Shown here: piece by piece, positions 5,283-6,406 of the stretch
How the letters are laid out: every line of letters begins with the position of its first letter
Position numbering within the stretch: the first letter of the stretch is position 1
NCBI GenBank assembly: GCA_014376325.1
Contig: JACMRP010000010.1
Span: forward strand, 1-6,406
Length of the DNA stretch: 6,406 nucleotides
Direction of reading: 5' to 3'
Origin: Pseudobdellovibrionaceae bacterium
GTDB lineage: Bacteria > Bdellovibrionota > Bdellovibrionia > Bdellovibrionales > Bdellovibrionaceae
Position numbers and translations under genes: made by a program
Notes under the pieces: model-generated
The model's database searches: none
Told to the model about the DNA's origin: nothing
What the model saw: the letters and a program-made list of their open reading frames with translations, nothing else

Positions 5283-5795
5283 ATGACTCGGTGGGGAATC
5301 TATATAGCAGTTTTTTTCGTGATCTCGACAGTTGCGTTCAACAATTGTTCTGGAAAATTCGTAGCAAAAAATGCGCTCGGATCGATTAATAATTCCAGTT
5401 CTCAGTGTATTCAAAAGATGCGTTCTTCGCTCAAAGTTTCTGATTTCTCAGAACCGTCAATGTGCGAAGAGGCCGCCAACTACCATTGCGATCAGCGTCG
5501 CTTCCGCCCCGAAATCACGAACGCCCAAACGCAAAGCGTGCAGTGCACGAAGATCGCCGGCGTGGGCGACGCTTGTATCACAGTGACAACCTACGATTAC
5601 AATACCCAACAACTGCAGCAGTCCGCTTCTGCTGAGGAAATGGTTGAAGGCGGCTCTTACAATCGTGACGAAGTCACGTGCATCAATACCAAAATTACTA
5701 GACAGGAAGTTGCTTTGATCCAAGTGGAAGGCAGCAACGTGGCCGATGTACTTGAAAAGACCGTGGAACAGTGCCGTCAAAGGAGTCACCTGTGA
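5283..5795 (+). CDS. Cys-rich probable lipoprotein, partner of the LPMO-like protein
   Basis: The ATG at 5283 is the only good start: an in-frame stop lies at 5271-5273. Its ribosome site is poor (only AGAG close by). The 170-residue product begins with a hydrophobic segment 'GIYIAVFFVISTVAFNN' and then C22-S-G. This resembles a lipoprotein signal, but the lipobox is AFNNC, with Asn at -1 instead of Gly/Ala/Ser. The mature part has seven more cysteines (42, 61, 69, 88, 98, 133, 164), which with C22 lipidated leaves one unpaired. No domain is recognised. Residues 42-98 hold five of the cysteines, and a Gln/Ser stretch (109-117) separates them from the C-terminal part. The stop overlaps the GTG start of the next gene (GTGA), so the two are translated together. 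A role in anchoring, folding or copper delivery for that partner is possible but unproven. Confidence 0.75.
   Translation: MTRWGIYIAVFFVISTVAFNNCSGKFVAKNALGSINNSSSQCIQKMRSSLKVSDFSEPSMCEEAANYHCDQRRFRPEITNAQTQSVQCTKIAGVGDACITVTTYDYNTQQLQQSASAEEMVEGGSYNRDEVTCINTKITRQEVALIQVEGSNVADVLEKTVEQCRQRSHL
5779..5785 (+). promoter_or_regulatory. Ribosome binding site fixing a GTG start
   Basis: AAAGGAG lies 6 nt before the GTG at 5792, inside the last codons of the upstream gene. This is the best ribosome site in the operon. It decides for GTG 5792 against the in-frame GTG at 5771, which would add seven polar residues ahead of the signal peptide. Confidence 0.8.
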
Positions 5796-6304
5796 AAATC
5801 TTCTTCGCCGTCGCCCTGTTCTTTGTCCCCGTGTTAGCCGGCGCTCACTCGCGACTCAAAGCAAGTAACACAATTCAGATTCGAAGTACCAATCCAGGAA
5901 TTAAATCCGGTCCTTGTGGCGGGTTGGCGCGGTCGTTAACGCCCGCAACGTTAACGCCCGGGCAAAATGTCGTGATCGAATTTGAAGAGACTATTTTCCA
6001 CCCTGGCCGCTTTGAAATTTATTTCTCTCCGGCGGGCGAGGCGAACTTTACTCTGCTGAAAACGATCCCTCAGAATCCGGCTAATAACAGCGGTAATGTC
6101 CCACATCAGTTTCTGACGAGCGTGACTTTGCCGAACGTCACTTGTACAGACTGCACACTTCAGTTGATTCAGGTGATGCTTGAGAATCCCGCGGTTCCCA
6201 GTCTTTATTATTCGTGCGCGGATCTTCAGTTGAAGGCGGCGGGCACTCCCAGCACGACGCCGACACCGGTGGCCTCTCCGACTCCGGTTTGCGCGACTCC
6301 CTAA
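5792..6304 (+). CDS. Secreted LPMO-like protein (SCE4755-type), N-terminal His
   Basis: Starts with GTG at 5792 and overlaps the previous stop by 4 nt. The 170-residue product has signal peptide 'MKIFFAVALFFVPVLAGA', and predicted cleavage makes H19 the first mature residue, as needed for a copper histidine brace. The pattern that follows matches SCE4755-type polysaccharide monooxygenase-like proteins: H-S-R-L near the N-terminus, G-P-C-G-G (40-44), E-E-T-I-F-H-P-G-R-F-E-I-Y-F-S with H70 as the second brace residue (65-79), C-x-x-C-T-L-Q-L-I-Q-V-M (118-129) and Y-Y-S-C-A-D-L (139-145). Cys 42, 118, 121 and 142 could make two disulfides. The C-terminus (151-170) is a Thr/Pro-rich tail with one extra Cys, C167. 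In related proteins the fold is LPMO-like, but some members bind copper without cleaving polysaccharides, so the activity is open. The cognate substrate or partner is not visible. Confidence 0.8.
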   Translation: MKIFFAVALFFVPVLAGAHSRLKASNTIQIRSTNPGIKSGPCGGLARSLTPATLTPGQNVVIEFEETIFHPGRFEIYFSPAGEANFTLLKTIPQNPANNSGNVPHQFLTSVTLPNVTCTDCTLQLIQVMLENPAVPSLYYSCADLQLKAAGTPSTTPTPVASPTPVCATP

Positions 6305-6405
6305 ATGCCCTCAGTCGTCTCTGACGCGGCTTTCGTGACGCGCGCGCTTGACGCGACGAAAAGATCCCAGTTCCCTTCTTGAAAAAGAGTTCCTACTTCA
6401 TATAG
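6301..6405 (-). CDS. 3' end of a minus-strand gene of unknown function (partial)
   Basis: Read on the minus strand from 6405, the frame is open for 34 codons to TAG at 6303-6301. It is the only one of the six frames open to the right edge with no stop. The visible end (G-T-L-F-Q-E-G-N-W-D-L-F-V-A-S) has ordinary protein composition but no family that I recognise. The TAG overlaps the TAA of the LPMO-like gene within CTAA, the same kind of tight convergent end as at 570-573. The call rests on openness and context only. Confidence 0.45.
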   Translation of the reverse strand, partial: LYEVGTLFQEGNWDLFVASSARVTKAASETTEGI

Positions 6406-6406
6406 A

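Noticed and set aside
6305..6382. Short plus-strand ATG frame (25 codons) right after the LPMO-like gene
   Set aside because: No ribosome site, no signal and no hydrophobic pattern, and it competes with a minus-strand frame that is open to the window edge.
1..6406. Mobile elements, CRISPR arrays, toxin-antitoxin or phage genes
   Set aside because: No transposase, integrase, spaced direct repeats or terminal inverted repeats were found; base composition and gene style look uniform across the window.

Overview
The window looks like an ordinary chromosomal stretch of a Gram-negative bacterium with many exported proteins. A predatory or soil deltaproteobacterium-like lineage, most likely Bdellovibrionota, fits best. 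This is an inference from three things: several secreted Cys-containing proteins, an FNNC-type signal-peptide/lipobox end on one of them, and an LPMO-like protein of the SCE4755 type. There are no rRNA, tRNA, transposon or CRISPR features. Genes are tightly packed and no gene-free stretch exceeds 300 bases. The two longest gaps are 2562-2827 (266 nt) and 5059-5282 (224 nt).

Layout. A truncated family-3 solute-binding protein (1-573, +) converges by a 4-nt stop overlap on a large exported UbiB/ABC1-type kinase-like protein (2561-570, -). A promoter-bearing gap then leads to a small Lys-rich periplasmic protein (2828-3088, +). Next come three minus-strand genes, read in the order 5058-4576, 4466-3897, 3780-3118. 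They are a secreted beta-rich protein closed by a strong intrinsic terminator, a secreted proline-rich protein with three 41-residue Cys-pair repeats, and an NPPY-type adenine-N6 methyltransferase resembling TrmN6. At the right end, a plus-strand two-gene operon (5283-5795 and 5792-6304) encodes a Cys-rich probable lipoprotein translationally coupled to an LPMO-like, histidine-brace protein. That protein's stop overlaps the stop of a minus-strand gene entering from outside the window.

How the genes relate. Six of the seven genes not cut at their 5' end carry an N-terminal export signal; only the methyltransferase looks cytoplasmic. Cys pairs recur in the mature parts of five of them, which suggests oxidative folding in the envelope. 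There is no evidence that the whole window forms one pathway. The only clear co-expression unit is the lipoprotein/LPMO-like pair. The most notable items are: the exported UbiB-like protein with altered ATP-site motifs, the exactly periodic Cys repeats, a 24-bp perfect palindrome inside the end of that repeat gene, and the lipoprotein/LPMO-like pair.
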